Below, one piece after another: positions 1-6,789 of a DNA stretch of 11,646 nt. How positions within the stretch are numbered: the stretch's first letter is position 1; every line of letters begins with the position of its first letter. The stretch lies in assembly GCA_903897155.1 (NCBI GenBank), contig CAIUAO010000032.1, forward strand, positions 1 through 11,646. Reading direction: 5' to 3'. The DNA is from an uncultured Actinomycetes bacterium (GTDB lineage: Bacteria > Actinomycetota > Actinomycetes > Nanopelagicales > Nanopelagicaceae). The position numbers and the translations under genes were made by a program. The notes below the pieces were generated by a model, which saw only the letters and a program-made list of their open reading frames with translations, ran no database searches and was not told the origin of the DNA.

Positions 1-761
1 CCTAGGTGTTGCTGATGACTATCTGGAAAAGCACCGCGTGCCATAAGTGTTGTTACTACAGGTGCGCCAGTAAGTTCGGCAAGCTTCATTAATTGCTTAG
101 AAGCATTGGCCTTAATAATTCCGCCACCCACATAGAGAACCGGGCTTGTTGATTGAGCGATGAGCTTGGCTGCTTCTTTAATCGAAGCATCAGTTGGATC
201 CATCACTGGGTTATATCCAGCCAATGAAATCTTCTCAGGCCACTTAAATGTTGTCATGTTAGTGAGCGCATCTTTAGAGATATCAACAAGGACTGCGCCT
301 GGGCGACCGGTGCCAGCAATATGGAAAGCTGCCGCGATTGCATGAGGAATGTCATCTGGGTTTGTAATGAGAAAGTTGTGCTTAGTAACAGGCATTGTGA
401 TTCCACGAATATCGGCCTCTTGGAAAGCATCTGTGCCAATTGCATGCGAGGCAACTTGTCCGGTGATGGCAACGATAGGGACTGAATCCATCTGTGCATC
501 AGCAAGTGGTGTGACAAGGTTTGTCGCTCCTGGGCCAGATGTTGCTATACAAACACCAACACGACCTGTTGCTTGTGCATAACCTGTTGCTGCATGCCCG
601 GCGCCTTGTTCATGGCGAACTAAGATGTGTCTGATCTTGCTATCAAAAATTGGATCATAAGCAGGAAGAATCGCGCCACCTGGGATACCAAACATGACGT
701 CAACGCCTGCATGCTCTAACGCTTTGACGAGAGACTGAGCTCCTGTGATCTTTTCTGTCAT
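1..761 (-). CDS. ilvB: Acetolactate synthase large subunit (5' part, cut by window edge)
   Basis: Thiamine-diphosphate enzyme that condenses two pyruvates to acetolactate (or pyruvate with 2-oxobutyrate), the first common step of valine, leucine and isoleucine synthesis. About 253 N-terminal residues are visible; the family is usually 550-620 aa, so the FAD and C-terminal TPP-binding domains lie outside the window. The N-terminal TPP domain shows FGIPGGAILPAYD, then the RHEQGAGHAATGYA block, whose Glu51 is the conserved cofactor-activating glutamate, then TSGPGATN and PIVAITGQV. The central domain begins near residue 190 (SPVLYVGGGI). The ATG at 761 is chosen because AAAGGAGA lies six bases upstream and the protein then starts exactly like the family (MTEKITGAQSLVKALE). 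The gene follows ilvD and is preceded by an attenuator-like leader. ilvN and ilvC usually follow in actinobacteria but would be off the window. No frameshift is seen. Confidence 0.97.
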   Translation of the reverse strand, partial: MTEKITGAQSLVKALEHAGVDVMFGIPGGAILPAYDPIFDSKIRHILVRHEQGAGHAATGYAQATGRVGVCIATSGPGATNLVTPLADAQMDSVPIVAITGQVASHAIGTDAFQEADIRGITMPVTKHNFLITNPDDIPHAIAAAFHIAGTGRPGAVLVDISKDALTNMTTFKWPEKISLAGYNPVMDPTDASIKEAAKLIAQSTSPVLYVGGGIIKANASKQLMKLAELTGAPVVTTLMARGAFPDSHQQHL

Positions 762-766
762 GTTCA

Positions 767-774
767 TCTCCTTT
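767..774 (-). promoter_or_regulatory. Strong ribosome binding site of ilvB
   Basis: AAAGGAGA on the minus strand, with the GGAG core six bases before the ilvB ATG at 761. It fixes the ilvB start and lies downstream of the leader terminator, so ilvB is translated only from transcripts that pass the terminator. Confidence 0.8.
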
Positions 775-804
775 CGGTAAGTGTTCTTCTTATTACTGCT
801 GGTG

Positions 805-836
805 AAATAACAAACCCCCCAGTTTCCACTGAGGGG
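805..836 (-). terminator. Terminator hairpin in the ilvB leader (candidate attenuator)
   Basis: On the minus strand the arms CCCCTCAGT (836-828) and ACTGGGGGG (823-815) form nine pairs, one of them G-U, around a GGAA loop of the GNRA type. A T-rich tail (TTTGTTATTT, 814-805) follows directly. It sits 44 bases before the ilvB start and 21 bases after the stop of a short Val/Ile-rich ORF. This placement, inside the leader rather than after a gene, points to attenuation. An antiterminator that competes with this hairpin was not obvious by eye. Confidence 0.75.
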
Positions 837-837
837 T

Positions 838-871
838 AGCGCACCATCTAGAAGTCTCTAGATCGCGCGCT
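838..871 (-). promoter_or_regulatory. Leader stem-loop overlapping the end of the ilvB leader peptide
   Basis: On the minus strand an outer stem AGCGC/GCGCT and a perfect inner stem ATCTAGA/TCTAGAT surround a GACT loop. Between the two stems are a G-U pair, a C-G pair and one G-G mismatch. The structure covers the last codons and the TAG stop of the leader ORF and ends one base before the terminator hairpin. A ribosome that finishes the leader peptide would cover its 5' arm, while a ribosome stalled at the Val-Val-Ile codons would sit just in front of it. A role in attenuation is inferred; the pairing is seen directly. Confidence 0.55.
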
Positions 872-896
872 TGGAAATCACCACTGATGATGTCAT
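858..896 (-). CDS. ilvB leader peptide, 12 residues (candidate)
   Basis: A 13-codon ORF, ATG to TAG, encoding MTSSVVISKRAI. Residues 5-7 are Val-Val-Ile and residue 12 is Ile, so four of 12 residues are end products of the pathway controlled by the downstream gene. Classic attenuation leader peptides for ilvB are known in several actinobacteria, including Corynebacterium glutamicum. The layout here matches: peptide, stem, terminator, then ilvB. The predicted transcription start falls on its ATG, so it may be translated without a ribosome binding site. If transcription starts further upstream, AGGCGAG about nine bases before the ATG could serve as a weak site. Function is inferred from composition and position. 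Confidence 0.7.
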   Translation of the reverse strand: MTSSVVISKRAI

Positions 897-902
897 GGCG
901 CA

Positions 903-931
903 ATTCTCGCCTGTCGCATGCGTGTAGTCAA
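903..931 (-). promoter_or_regulatory. Candidate promoter of the ilvB leader transcript
   Basis: On the minus strand, -35 TTGACT (931-926, five of six to TTGACA), a 17-base spacer, and -10 GAGAAT (908-903, four of six to TATAAT). Six bases separate the -10 from the leader-peptide ATG, which places the start point on that A (896). This suggests a leaderless transcript, common in actinobacteria. Seen as sequence match only. Confidence 0.6.
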
Positions 932-935
932 CCCC

Positions 936-951
936 TGAGACGGAGATCTCA
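936..951 (-). repeat. Inverted repeat just upstream of the ilvB -35 box
   Basis: TGAGA and TCTCA are separated by six bases, and an overlapping perfect 8-bp palindrome, GAGATCTC, occupies 943-950. The repeat lies between the ilvD stop and the candidate -35 box, so it could be an operator or a weak hairpin after ilvD. The stem is only five pairs and has no T-run, so it is not called a terminator. Confidence 0.3.
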
Positions 952-977
952 AATAGTGAGTGGTGGCATGAAGCCAA

Positions 978-2663
978 TTAACCGCAGACAGCACCTTTTG
1001 AGGCAGAGCCCACAACCTTGGAGTACTTAGCTAGGACCCCCCTGCGGTACTTATGAGGGATTGGTGTGAAGTGCTTACGACGCTCAGCCAACTCAGAATC
1101 AGATACCAAAAGATCAAGTGTGCGTTTAATTATATCGACGCGAACAATGTCGCCATCTTTCACTAATGCAATTGGCCCACCATCAACGGCTTCTGGGGCA
1201 ACATGACCAACGCAAAGCCCGGTACTTCCACCAGAGAAGCGACCATCCGTCAGTAAGAGTGTTGATTTACCTAGACCTGCGCCTTTAATCGCGCCGGTGA
1301 TCATCAACATTTCGCGCATTCCCGGTCCACCCTTTGGACCTTCATAACGGATAACAACAACATCGCCAGCTTTAATTGTTCCATTTTCAAGAGCGTCCAT
1401 AGCTGCTTGCTCCCGTTCAAAAACGCGTGCTGGCCCTTCAAACTTTTCAACACCCACACCTGCCGTTTTGCAGACGGCTCCTTCTGGGGCAAGAGAACCA
1501 CCCAAGATAGTAATTCCACCACCTGCAGATAATGGATTCTTAATTGAGTGCAAGACATCTCCATCTGCATCTAGCGGTGTTAATTCAGCAAGGTTTTCTG
1601 CCATAGTCTTTCCAGTAACAGTCAGGCAATCTCCATGCAAGAACCCAGCATCAAGAAGGGCGCGTAGAACTACAGGAATTCCACCTACGCGATCAATGTC
1701 TGTCATCACATATTTACCAAAAGGTTTGAGATCTCCAAGTAGCGGTGTGCGGGAACTAATACGCTGGAAATCTTCAAGCGTCAGGTCAACTTCTGCTTCA
1801 TTGGCAATCGCCAAGAGGTGAAGCACGGCGTTGGTTGAACCACCCAGTGCCATAACAACTGTGATCGCATTTTCAAATGCCTTCTTCGTCAAAATATCTC
1901 GGGCAGTAATTCCCTTGCGAATCAATTCAACAACTGCGGCGCCAGCCTTAACTGCATAATCATCGCGGCGGCGATCAACAGAGGGCGGCGAAGCTGAGCC
2001 TGGCAATGAAAGTCCAATTGCTTCCCCCACTGCCGCCATGGTGTTTGCCGTATACATGCCTCCGCATGCACCTTCACCAGGACAGATCGCGCGTTCAATT
2101 TCATCTACTTTTTCTTGAGTAATCAGTCCGCGAGCGCATGCACCTACTGCTTCAAATGCATCAATGATTGTGACATCTTTACCATCTACTTGGCCCGCCA
2201 AGGTTGAACCCGCATAAACGAAGACGCTTGCCACATCAATGCGCGCTGCAGCCATCATCATTCCTGGCAGCGACTTATCGCAACCAGCAAATGTGACCAT
2301 GCCGTCAAGACGCTCTGCTTGCATTACTGTCTCAACTGAGTCAGCAATTACCTCACGAGAAACAAGTGAAAAGTGCATACCTTCATGGCCCATGGAGATG
2401 CCATCCGAAACTGAAATAGTTCCAAATTGCATGGGGAATCCGCCGGCGTCTATAACGCCTTTACGTGATGCCTTTGCAAGACGATCGAGTGAAAGATTGC
2501 ACGGAGTAATTTCATTCCATGATGATGCAATACCAATTTGAGGCTTCTTAAAGTCCTCATCTTTCATACCTACTGCCCGGAGCATTCCTCGCGCTGGAGC
2601 TCGCTCTAAACCATCGGTTACTAGCCCCGACCTTGGCTTCATTGGATTTTTTGGTTCGCTCAT
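978..2663 (-). CDS. ilvD: Dihydroxyacid dehydratase
   Basis: Converts 2,3-dihydroxy-isovalerate and 2,3-dihydroxy-3-methylvalerate to the corresponding 2-oxo acids, the third common step of valine and isoleucine synthesis. At 561 aa it is full length for the IlvD/Edd family. Three cysteines expected to hold the iron-sulfur cluster are visible: Cys55 (ITPCNLSLD), Cys128 (GCDKSLPG) and Cys200 (GEGACGGMYTANTMA). Lys130 of CDKS is the Mg-site lysine that is carbamylated in characterised members, and GRFSGGS carries the catalytic Ser477. The ATG at 2663 lies nine bases after the gatB stop. No good Shine-Dalgarno sequence precedes it, but TAGTAT sits six bases upstream, so a leaderless start is likely. 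A second Met at residue 8 is possible but has no ribosome site either and would remove little. The gene sits with ilvB in one pathway but is separated from it by the attenuator leader. Confidence 0.97.
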   Translation of the reverse strand: MSEPKNPMKPRSGLVTDGLERAPARGMLRAVGMKDEDFKKPQIGIASSWNEITPCNLSLDRLAKASRKGVIDAGGFPMQFGTISVSDGISMGHEGMHFSLVSREVIADSVETVMQAERLDGMVTFAGCDKSLPGMMMAAARIDVASVFVYAGSTLAGQVDGKDVTIIDAFEAVGACARGLITQEKVDEIERAICPGEGACGGMYTANTMAAVGEAIGLSLPGSASPPSVDRRRDDYAVKAGAAVVELIRKGITARDILTKKAFENAITVVMALGGSTNAVLHLLAIANEAEVDLTLEDFQRISSRTPLLGDLKPFGKYVMTDIDRVGGIPVVLRALLDAGFLHGDCLTVTGKTMAENLAELTPLDADGDVLHSIKNPLSAGGGITILGGSLAPEGAVCKTAGVGVEKFEGPARVFEREQAAMDALENGTIKAGDVVVIRYEGPKGGPGMREMLMITGAIKGAGLGKSTLLLTDGRFSGGSTGLCVGHVAPEAVDGGPIALVKDGDIVRVDIIKRTLDLLVSDSELAERRKHFTPIPHKYRRGVLAKYSKVVGSASKGAVCG

Positions 2664-2669
2664 AACCTA

Positions 2670-2675
2670 ATACTA
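2670..2675 (-). promoter_or_regulatory. Candidate -10 box for leaderless ilvD transcript
   Basis: TAGTAT on the minus strand overlaps the gatB TAG stop (2675-2673) and lies exactly six bases before the ilvD ATG, the same spacing as at the ilvB leader peptide. No convincing -35 is present at 16-18 bases, which is tolerable for actinobacterial vegetative promoters. The lack of a Shine-Dalgarno sequence before ilvD supports it. Confidence 0.45.
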
Positions 2676-4172
2676 GCCCTGACCTAAATGCTTAAGCAGA
2701 AGTTCTCTGACCTTTGCGGCATCAGCTTGTCCACCTGTGCTCTTCATAACTGCGCCAATCAGTGCGCCCGCAGCTGGAATATTTCCTGAGCGCACACGCT
2801 GCGCAGTATCTGGTGAGGCAGCAATTGCACTTTCAATCGCCTTCATCAAAGCGCCATCATCGGATACAACTTTGAGTCCCCGTTTTTCAATTACTTCTTT
2901 AGCAGACCCCTCACCAGCAATAACGCCTTCAATGACCTGGCGTGCAAGCTTGTCAGTCAGTTCACCTGATTCGATAAGAACAATAACTTCTGCAACGCTG
3001 GCAGCAGTTATTAATGATGTTGGGGCAACTTCGCGCTCATTAGCTAAACGAGAAACCTCGCCAAGCCACCATGATCTAGCGCGTGCTGGCTCAGCGCCAA
3101 GAGAAATTGTCTCTTCAACAACATCAAGAAGCTCTGAGTTAACAAGTGAGTCCATCTCTTTATCAGGAACAGACCACTCAGCTTGTAAGCGTTTACGACG
3201 GGCAGAAGGACGCTCAGGCAATTGCCCACGCAAAGTTTCAATCCACGCTGTATCTGGAACTACAGGTACTAAATCTGGTTCTGGGAAATAACGATAATCC
3301 TCGGCTTGTTCTTTTGAACGTCCAGGACGAGTCTGACCACTTTCTTCTAAGAAGTGACGAGTCTCTTGAATAATTCGCTCACCTGTTTCTAGGCGATTAC
3401 TTTGGCGAATAACCTCTCCGATAACTGCACGTTCTACTGAGCGAAGTGAGTTCACATTCTTTGTCTCGCTACGTGTTCCCAGTGCTCCGCTTCCAGCCAG
3501 TGCAAGTGAGAGGTTCACATCACAACGCATTGATCCTTGTTCCATCTTTACATCTGAAACACCTAGTGAGCGCAAAATATCTCGTAGCTCTGTTACGTAA
3601 GCACGCGCAACCTGAGGTGCATACTTCTTAGCTCCTGGAATGATTTTTGTGACAATTTCAACCAAAGGAATGCCAGCACGGTTGTAATCAAGGAGTGAGT
3701 AATCAGCCCCGTGGATTCGCCCAGTCTCTCCTCCTACGTGAAGAGATTTTCCTGTGTCTTCTTCCATGTGAACGCGCTCAATCTCAACTCTAAATGGCAT
3801 CTTGCCTTCATCAGTATCAATTTCGACATCAAGATATCCATTTACACAGATAGGTTCGTCATATTGTGATGTTTGGAAGTTCTTTGGCATATCTGGGTAG
3901 AAATAATTCTTTCGTGCAAAACGACTAAATGGGGCAATCTGACAGTTGAGTGCAAGTCCAATCAAAATAGAACTTTCAATCGCACGCCCATTAACAACAG
4001 GCAGGGCGCCGGGTAAACCTAAGCAGATAGGGCATGTTTGAGTATTTGGCTCTGCGCCAAATTCAGTTGCACATCCACAGAACATCTTTGACTTAGTGTT
4101 GAGCTCAACGTGGACTTCAAGACCAAGTGTTGGCTCGTATTTAATGACTGCTTGATCGTAAGTAAGAGTCAT
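2673..4172 (-). CDS. gatB: Asp/Glu-tRNA(Asn/Gln) amidotransferase subunit B
   Basis: The tRNA-binding and kinase subunit of GatCAB. It phosphorylates the misacylated Glu-tRNAGln or Asp-tRNAAsn and uses ammonia channelled from GatA to form Gln-tRNAGln or Asn-tRNAAsn. At 499 aa it is full length. The N-terminal cradle domain shows LGLEVHVELNTKSKMFCGC, a cysteine set at 32, 34, 47 and 50 (CPICLGLPGALPV) consistent with a zinc site, KNYFYPDMPKNFQTSQYD, and EDTGKSLH followed by HGADYSLLDYNRAGIPLVEI. The last ~150 residues form the helical and YqeY-like tail that binds tRNA. Its ATG overlaps the gatA stop by one base (TAATG), with AGGTAAG just before, so the two are translationally coupled. Confidence 0.97.
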   Translation of the reverse strand: MTLTYDQAVIKYEPTLGLEVHVELNTKSKMFCGCATEFGAEPNTQTCPICLGLPGALPVVNGRAIESSILIGLALNCQIAPFSRFARKNYFYPDMPKNFQTSQYDEPICVNGYLDVEIDTDEGKMPFRVEIERVHMEEDTGKSLHVGGETGRIHGADYSLLDYNRAGIPLVEIVTKIIPGAKKYAPQVARAYVTELRDILRSLGVSDVKMEQGSMRCDVNLSLALAGSGALGTRSETKNVNSLRSVERAVIGEVIRQSNRLETGERIIQETRHFLEESGQTRPGRSKEQAEDYRYFPEPDLVPVVPDTAWIETLRGQLPERPSARRKRLQAEWSVPDKEMDSLVNSELLDVVEETISLGAEPARARSWWLGEVSRLANEREVAPTSLITAASVAEVIVLIESGELTDKLARQVIEGVIAGEGSAKEVIEKRGLKVVSDDGALMKAIESAIAASPDTAQRVRSGNIPAAGALIGAVMKSTGGQADAAKVRELLLKHLGQG

Positions 4173-5671
4173 TACTTACCTGCCAATACTGGAATATCAG
4201 AAAGAAGCGTCTTGCCCCATTTATTTACAAGGGCTGCTTCAAGTGTTCCGCCTACTTGATACATCAAATCATCTTTCATAGCAGGTGACATGATTTGGAA
4301 ACCAACAGGCAATCCATCTTCTGGGGCAAGGCCACATGGCAATGACATTGCGCCAATACCTGCCATATTCACTGGGATTGTTGCAATGTCATTGAGATAC
4401 ATGGCGACTGGGTTATCAACATTTTCCCCAAGTTTAAATGCAGTTGTTGGGCAAGTTGGTGAGACAAGTACATCTGCCTTTGCAAATGCTGCTTGGTAAT
4501 CTCTGATCAACAATGTGCGAACTTTCTGAGCTGAACCATAATAAGCATCGTAATAACCTGAAGAGAGAGCATAGGTGCCAAGAATAATTCTGCGTTTTAC
4601 TTCTGCGCCAAATCCTTCATGGCGGGTTAAATTCATTACCTCTTCGGCACTCGCCTTCCCATCATCTCCCACGCGCAATCCATAACGCATAGAGTCAAAG
4701 CGAGCTAAGTTAGAAGATGCCTCACTTGGCGCAATTAAATAGTAGGCAGCAAGTGCATATTCAAAGTTCGGGCAAGATACTTCAACAATTTCTGCGCCAG
4801 CTTTAACAAGTTCATCGAGTGCTTCATTAAAGCGCTGCAGAACGCCTGATTGATATCCCTGCCCTGAAAGTTCTTTAACAACGCCAATCTTGAGGCCTTT
4901 AACATCTAACTTCTTAGCCGCGGCAACAACCTGAGGCACAGGTGCATTGATACTTGTGGAATCCATCTGGTCATATCCAGCAATTACTTCGTGCAAAAGA
5001 GCTGTATCTAAAACTGTTCGTGCGCACGGCCCTGCTTGATCCAAGCTTGATGAGAATGCAACCAAACCGTAACGAGAGACCGCCCCATATGTTGGCTTCA
5101 CTCCGACAGTTCCAGTAACTGCTGCAGGTTGGCGAATTGATCCGCCGGTATCTGTTCCAATTGCAAGAGGTGCTTCAAATGAAGCAAGCGCAGCAGCAGA
5201 GCCACCACCAGAGCCACCAGGAATGCGCGTGAGATCCCACGGATTATGTGTTGGACCATATGCAGAATTTTCTGTTGAAGAACCCATAGCAAATTCATCC
5301 ATGTTTGTCTTACCTAAAATGACAACGCCCGCTTGCTTAAGTTTTGCAACGACTGTGGAGTCATATGGTGGACGCCAACCTTCTAGCATTTTTGAACCAC
5401 ATGTTGTCGGAACACCTTTTTGTGCCAAAACATCTTTCAGAGCGAGAGGAACACCTGCCAGAGCGGAAAGTTTCTGACCACTCTTACGCTTTGCGTCCAC
5501 ATCACGTGCCTGAGCAAGAGCATTTTCTCTATCTACATGTAAAAAAGCATGCACTTGTTTATCAACTTTTGTAATTTGATCTAAGTGCTGCTCTGTTAAT
5601 TCAACTGAAGTAATAGTTCCAGCGCTAAGAGCATCTGACATTTGAGCCGCTGTTGAATGAATATTTGTCAT
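4172..5671 (-). CDS. gatA: Asp/Glu-tRNA(Asn/Gln) amidotransferase subunit A
   Basis: Glutaminase subunit of GatCAB: it hydrolyses glutamine and passes ammonia to GatB. At 499 aa it is full length for the amidase-signature family. The Ser-cisSer-Lys triad is visible: Lys79 in GVPLALKD, the cis-Ser154 in PGGSGGGSA, and the nucleophile Ser178 in GTDTGGSIRQPA; these numbers match those I recall for characterised bacterial GatA. The second Ser of the common GGSSGG motif is Gly here, which leaves the catalytic residues intact. The start overlaps the gatC stop by four bases (ATGA), implying coupled translation and matched subunit amounts. Cytoplasmic; no signal peptide. Confidence 0.98.
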   Translation of the reverse strand: MTNIHSTAAQMSDALSAGTITSVELTEQHLDQITKVDKQVHAFLHVDRENALAQARDVDAKRKSGQKLSALAGVPLALKDVLAQKGVPTTCGSKMLEGWRPPYDSTVVAKLKQAGVVILGKTNMDEFAMGSSTENSAYGPTHNPWDLTRIPGGSGGGSAAALASFEAPLAIGTDTGGSIRQPAAVTGTVGVKPTYGAVSRYGLVAFSSSLDQAGPCARTVLDTALLHEVIAGYDQMDSTSINAPVPQVVAAAKKLDVKGLKIGVVKELSGQGYQSGVLQRFNEALDELVKAGAEIVEVSCPNFEYALAAYYLIAPSEASSNLARFDSMRYGLRVGDDGKASAEEVMNLTRHEGFGAEVKRRIILGTYALSSGYYDAYYGSAQKVRTLLIRDYQAAFAKADVLVSPTCPTTAFKLGENVDNPVAMYLNDIATIPVNMAGIGAMSLPCGLAPEDGLPVGFQIMSPAMKDDLMYQVGGTLEAALVNKWGKTLLSDIPVLAGK

Positions 5672-5964
5672 TCTTCACCAAGAATCTGTGGGACCTTAAA
5701 GCGGTCCTCTACTTGAGCCGGTGCGCCAGAAAGGGCTTCTTCAGAACTCAGACTTGGCCTAACAACATCTTCACGTGTGACATTTGTTAGTGGAAGCGGA
5801 TGGGAGGTTGGAGAAACATCGGCTTGGGCAACTTCTTGAACACTAGCAACAGCAACTAAAATTGAATCAAGTTGGGTTGCAAGATGATCTAACTCAGAAT
5901 CACTCATTTCGATTCGAGCTAATCGTGCTAAATGCGCAACTTCATCGCGCGAGATGCCGGCCAT
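5668..5964 (-). CDS. gatC: Asp/Glu-tRNA(Asn/Gln) amidotransferase subunit C
   Basis: Small subunit (98 aa) that wraps around and stabilises GatA and GatB. The N-terminus, ISRDEVAHLARLARIEMSD, is the typical GatC helix, followed by the amphipathic LDHLATQLDSILVAVASVQEV helix and an extended tail rich in Pro, Asp and Val (DVVRPSLSSEEAL). It heads the gatC-gatA-gatB cluster, 36 bases after proB. The ATG at 5964 has AAGG seven bases upstream as a weak ribosome site. TAAGGT, overlapping it, lies six bases from the ATG and could be a -10 box. Confidence 0.96.
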   Translation of the reverse strand: MAGISRDEVAHLARLARIEMSDSELDHLATQLDSILVAVASVQEVAQADVSPTSHPLPLTNVTREDVVRPSLSSEEALSGAPAQVEDRFKVPQILGEE

Positions 5965-5970
5965 ATTCCA

Positions 5971-5999
5971 ACCTTATCTGACTTGTCCTGATGGATGAA
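5971..5999 (-). promoter_or_regulatory. Possible promoter in front of gatC
   Basis: TAAGGT (5976-5971, form TANNNT) lies six bases before the gatC ATG, with TTCATC (5999-5994, three of six to TTGACA) 17 bases further upstream. The element overlaps AAGG, which could equally be a weak Shine-Dalgarno site for a transcript continuing from obg-proB, so the evidence is ambiguous. Confidence 0.3.
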
Positions 6000-6000
6000 T

Positions 6001-6789
6001 TCAGTGCTTAGCGTGAAAAATTGTTCCCAAATCCGCACCTTTTAAACTCTGGGCGAGATTAGGAAGTGAGGTGAGCAACATGGTAATTCCAGAGTCGGTT
6101 GCGATCTTTGCTGCCTCAATTTTGGTGACCATTCCGCCACTTCCAACACCTGAGGTACCAACGCCACCAATTTCAACATCTTCCATATGAGAGGCATCTT
6201 GAACTTCTGATATTCGAGTTGAGCCATCCTCCTCTGGTGGTGCGTTGTATAACCCATCAACATCAGTTACTAGTGCAAGCAAATCAGCATCGATTAGTCC
6301 TGCTACAAATGCAGAAAGGCGGTCGTTATCGCCCATTCGAATCTCTTGAACACCAACCGAGTCATTCTCATTGATAATTGGGACGACACCCATTTCAAGT
6401 AATTTGTTCAATGTGTGCTTAGCATTTTCAGAATGTGACTCACGTTCAACATCTTCAATTGTTAGCAATACTTGAGAGGCAATGAGCTTATGAGAAGCAA
6501 AAGCGCGACTGTAACTAGCAATCAATAAACCCTGACCAACTGATGCAACAGCTTGTTGCGTCACAAGATCTGTAGGACGCGCAGAGAGCTTAAGTGGTGA
6601 TAGCCCAGCCGCAATTGCACCTGATGAAACAAGGACGACTTCTTTTCCTGACTCACGAAGTGATGCAACGACATCAGTAATCTTTTTTACAGCATTTTCA
6701 TCAAGTTCATGCCCCGCACTACCTGTAAGGGTTGAAGAGCCAATTTTAATGACAACACGCTTTGCTTGAACTACGGCGTCACGACTCAT
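6001..6789 (-). CDS. proB: Glutamate 5-kinase, short form without PUA domain
   Basis: Phosphorylates L-glutamate to glutamyl-5-phosphate, the first and usually proline-inhibited step of proline synthesis. The 262 residues are a complete amino-acid-kinase fold: KIGSSTL near 15, VSSGAIAAGL near 55, INENDSV near 139, GDNDRLSAF near 153, TDVDGLY near 175, and the nucleotide-binding GSGGMVTKIEAAKIA near 217. The C-terminal PUA domain of ~100 residues found in many homologues, including the E. coli enzyme (367 aa), is absent. Only 36 bases separate the stop from gatC, so there is no room for a remnant. The start overlaps the obg stop by four bases (ATGA), and GGAGGAG inside the obg end is its ribosome site. 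proA, a common neighbour, is not here. Confidence 0.95.
   Translation of the reverse strand: MSRDAVVQAKRVVIKIGSSTLTGSAGHELDENAVKKITDVVASLRESGKEVVLVSSGAIAAGLSPLKLSARPTDLVTQQAVASVGQGLLIASYSRAFASHKLIASQVLLTIEDVERESHSENAKHTLNKLLEMGVVPIINENDSVGVQEIRMGDNDRLSAFVAGLIDADLLALVTDVDGLYNAPPEEDGSTRISEVQDASHMEDVEIGGVGTSGVGSGGMVTKIEAAKIATDSGITMLLTSLPNLAQSLKGADLGTIFHAKH

Noticed and set aside
936..951. Terminator after ilvD
   Set aside because: The stem is only five pairs, has no T-run after it, and directly abuts the candidate ilvB -35 box.
2737..3291. Plus-strand ORF of 184 aa
   Set aside because: It lies entirely inside gatB on the other strand, its composition (Ser/Thr/Ala/Pro) is typical of an antisense shadow, and it has no domain motif or ribosome site.
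5200..5220. GatA motif GGSGGGSA lacking the second Ser of GGSSGG, considered as an inactivating change
   Set aside because: The cis-Ser of the triad is the first Ser of the motif, which is present, as are the Lys and the nucleophile Ser; the Gly variant is compatible with activity.
5965..6000. Remnant of a PUA domain or of proA after proB
   Set aside because: The gap is only 36 bases and contains no extended reading frame; gatC begins immediately.
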